DNA from: a bacterium
Lineage (GTDB): Bacteria > Patescibacteriota > Minisyncoccia > RBG-13-40-8-A
Length of the DNA: 5,436 bases
Direction of reading: 5' to 3'
Assembly (NCBI GenBank): GCA_030692145.1
Contig: JAUYCU010000003.1
Span: forward strand, 1-5,436
The position numbers were made by a program, and so were the translations under genes. This document shows, in pieces, positions 4,190 through 5,436 of the stretch. The notes under the pieces were generated by a model. That model had not been told where the DNA came from, searched no databases, and was given only the letters and a program-made list of their open reading frames with translations. Positions within the stretch are counted from its first letter, which is position 1, and every line of letters starts with the position of its first letter.

Positions 4190-5436
4190 ATGAAATGGTT
4201 GGAGAAAGTTTTCTTGCTTTTTAAGGTAAAAGAACTAAGAAACAAAATTCTTTTTGTTTTGGGTTTATTGGTTGTTTTTAGGGTAATTTCCAACATTCCT
4301 ATCCCCGGAGTAGACTTGGAAAAACTGAAAGGATTTTTCGAAAACAATCAGCTTTTTGGGCTGATTAATATTTTTACCGGCGGCGCAATGAGTAATTTTT
4401 CTATTGCCATGCTTGGTTTGGGTCCTTATATCACTTCAACAATTATTTTACAGCTTTTGACGATGATTTTTCCGAAACTTAAGGAAATGTATCACGAATC
4501 CGGTCCAGAAGGAAGAAACAAATTCAATCAATACGGAAGAATTTTAACTGTTCCACTCGCGGCTTTAAATGCCTACGGAATGATTGCCCTATTATCGAAT
4601 CAGGGAGTGGTTAGTTCTCTTTCAACCTTTTCGATGGCAATTGCGATAACCGTGATTACCGCCGGTTCTGTACTTTTGATGTGGTTGGGTGAATTGATTA
4701 CCGAAAAAGGTATCGGAAACGGTGTTTCGATTCTGATTTTTGCCGGTATCATTGCGAGAATTCCTTCGGATATCCGTCAGGTGATTGCAACTTTTTCTCC
4801 AGAGCAGCTTCCTTCGCACATCGCTTTTATAGTTGTATCGGTTTTGGTTATTGCCGGGGTGGTTATAATTAACGAAGGCCAAAGGAATATTCCCATTGCT
4901 TATGCAAAAAGAGTGAGAGGAAGAAAAATGTTCGGCGGTTTTTCCACGCATTTGCCCTTAAGAGTAAATCAGGCGGGCGTAATTCCGATTATTTTTGCGC
5001 TTTCGATTATGCTCTTTCCGGGAATGATTGCCAAATTTTTATCCAACGTCCCGAATCAATTTATCGCCAATGCTGCGCGATTTGTCGGTGGAGTTTTCGA
5101 AGACCAGATTTTTTACGCCATAATTTACTTTGTTTTGGTCGTTGCTTTCACCTTCTTTTATACGGCAGTTACATTCGACCCGAAAGCAATTGCGGAGAAT
5201 ATTCAGAAGCAGGGCGGTTTTGTTCCGGGCATCAGGCCGGGAGAAAATACCGCCAGCCTTTTTTATCATATTTTGAATCGTATTACTTTGGTCGGAGCGT
5301 TGTTTTTGGGTTTTATTGCGGTTTTGCCGACAGTCGTTACCCAGGCCACCGGACTTTCCAGTATGAGCATCGGCGGAACCGCGGTTTTGATTGTTGTTTC
5401 CGTGGTCTTGGAAACAATGAAGCAAGTCGAAGGACA
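4190..5436 (+). CDS. secY: Preprotein translocase subunit SecY (3' end off the window)
   Basis: The frame from ATG 4190 stays open to the window edge, giving 415 codons plus two bases. Normal SecY has about 430 residues, so only a short tail is missing. SecY is the protein-conducting channel of the inner membrane and works with SecE and SecA or the ribosome. Ten membrane segments can be placed at about 19-37, 72-92, 115-135, 147-165, 177-191, 211-228, 261-281, 307-327, 362-382 and 389-407. The plug region lies near 58-72 (LINIFTGGAMSNFSI). Signatures include GLGPYITSTIILQ (76-88), GELITEKGIGNGVSILIF (167-184), AYAKRVRGRK (237-246), LPLRVNQAGVIPIIFA (255-270) and KQGGFVPGIRPGENTA (340-355). 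It has no SD and sits five bases after rplO. Confidence 0.97.
   Translation, partial: MKWLEKVFLLFKVKELRNKILFVLGLLVVFRVISNIPIPGVDLEKLKGFFENNQLFGLINIFTGGAMSNFSIAMLGLGPYITSTIILQLLTMIFPKLKEMYHESGPEGRNKFNQYGRILTVPLAALNAYGMIALLSNQGVVSSLSTFSMAIAITVITAGSVLLMWLGELITEKGIGNGVSILIFAGIIARIPSDIRQVIATFSPEQLPSHIAFIVVSVLVIAGVVIINEGQRNIPIAYAKRVRGRKMFGGFSTHLPLRVNQAGVIPIIFALSIMLFPGMIAKFLSNVPNQFIANAARFVGGVFEDQIFYAIIYFVLVVAFTFFYTAVTFDPKAIAENIQKQGGFVPGIRPGENTASLFYHILNRITLVGALFLGFIAVLPTVVTQATGLSSMSIGGTAVLIVVSVVLETMKQVEG

Noticed and set aside
42..5436. UGA-to-glycine recoding (genetic code 25), known in some CPR bacteria
   Set aside because: No in-frame TGA occurs in any of the genes, and all proteins have normal lengths with TAA or TAG stops. 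Glycines are encoded by ordinary codons.
1..5436. A novel defence, mobile or metabolic system
   Set aside because: Every gene is a recognised spc-operon member in standard order, and no stretch beyond the 52-base spacer is left unexplained.

Overview
The window is a bacterial spc-type ribosomal protein operon, entirely on the + strand. It opens in the last codons of rplP (L16) and continues through rpmC (L29), rpsQ (S17), rplN (L14), rplX (L24), rplE (L5), rpsZ (zinc-type S14), rpsH (S8), rplF (L6), rplR (L18), rpsE (S5) and rplO (L15) to secY, which is cut off by the right edge. No minus-strand gene, tRNA, mobile element, CRISPR array or intrinsic terminator is supported.

Organism: the DNA is AT-rich, genes are packed with gaps of 1 to 11 bases or overlaps, few starts carry a Shine-Dalgarno (SD) sequence, and rpmD (L30) is absent from its usual place between rpsE and rplO. 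L15 lacks the usual bacterial GFEGGQMPL-like segment, and S5 carries an RTNNKLNN-type C-terminal motif. Together these point to a Candidate Phyla Radiation (Patescibacteria) bacterium, in which L30 loss is general. The phylum within the CPR cannot be fixed by eye. Twelve genes end in TAA or TAG, none in TGA, and no gene has an in-frame TGA, so the UGA-glycine code of some CPR lineages is not in use.

Layout: positions 1-236 hold the rplP end and rpmC; 220-1163 rpsQ, rplN and rplX; 1165-2287 rplE, rpsZ and rpsH; 2292-3192 rplF and rplR; 3193-3244 the only real spacer; 3245-4184 rpsE and rplO; 4190-5436 secY. The proteins join different parts of both ribosomal subunits: L5 and L18 bind 5S rRNA, S8, S17 and S14 help assemble the 30S subunit, S5 acts in decoding fidelity, L29 and L24 lie around the polypeptide exit tunnel, and SecY is the membrane channel that the tunnel docks on. 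Co-transcription is the obvious reading.

The parts that are not routine are: a 52-base rplR-rpsE spacer with a hairpin that covers an SD and two tiny ORFs chained by start/stop overlaps; a five-copy AAAAGTC heptamer array inside rplR; the missing rpmD; and a perfect 14-base palindrome at the rpsQ-rplN junction. I see no new defence, mobile or metabolic system here. It is a housekeeping operon with a few unusual local details.
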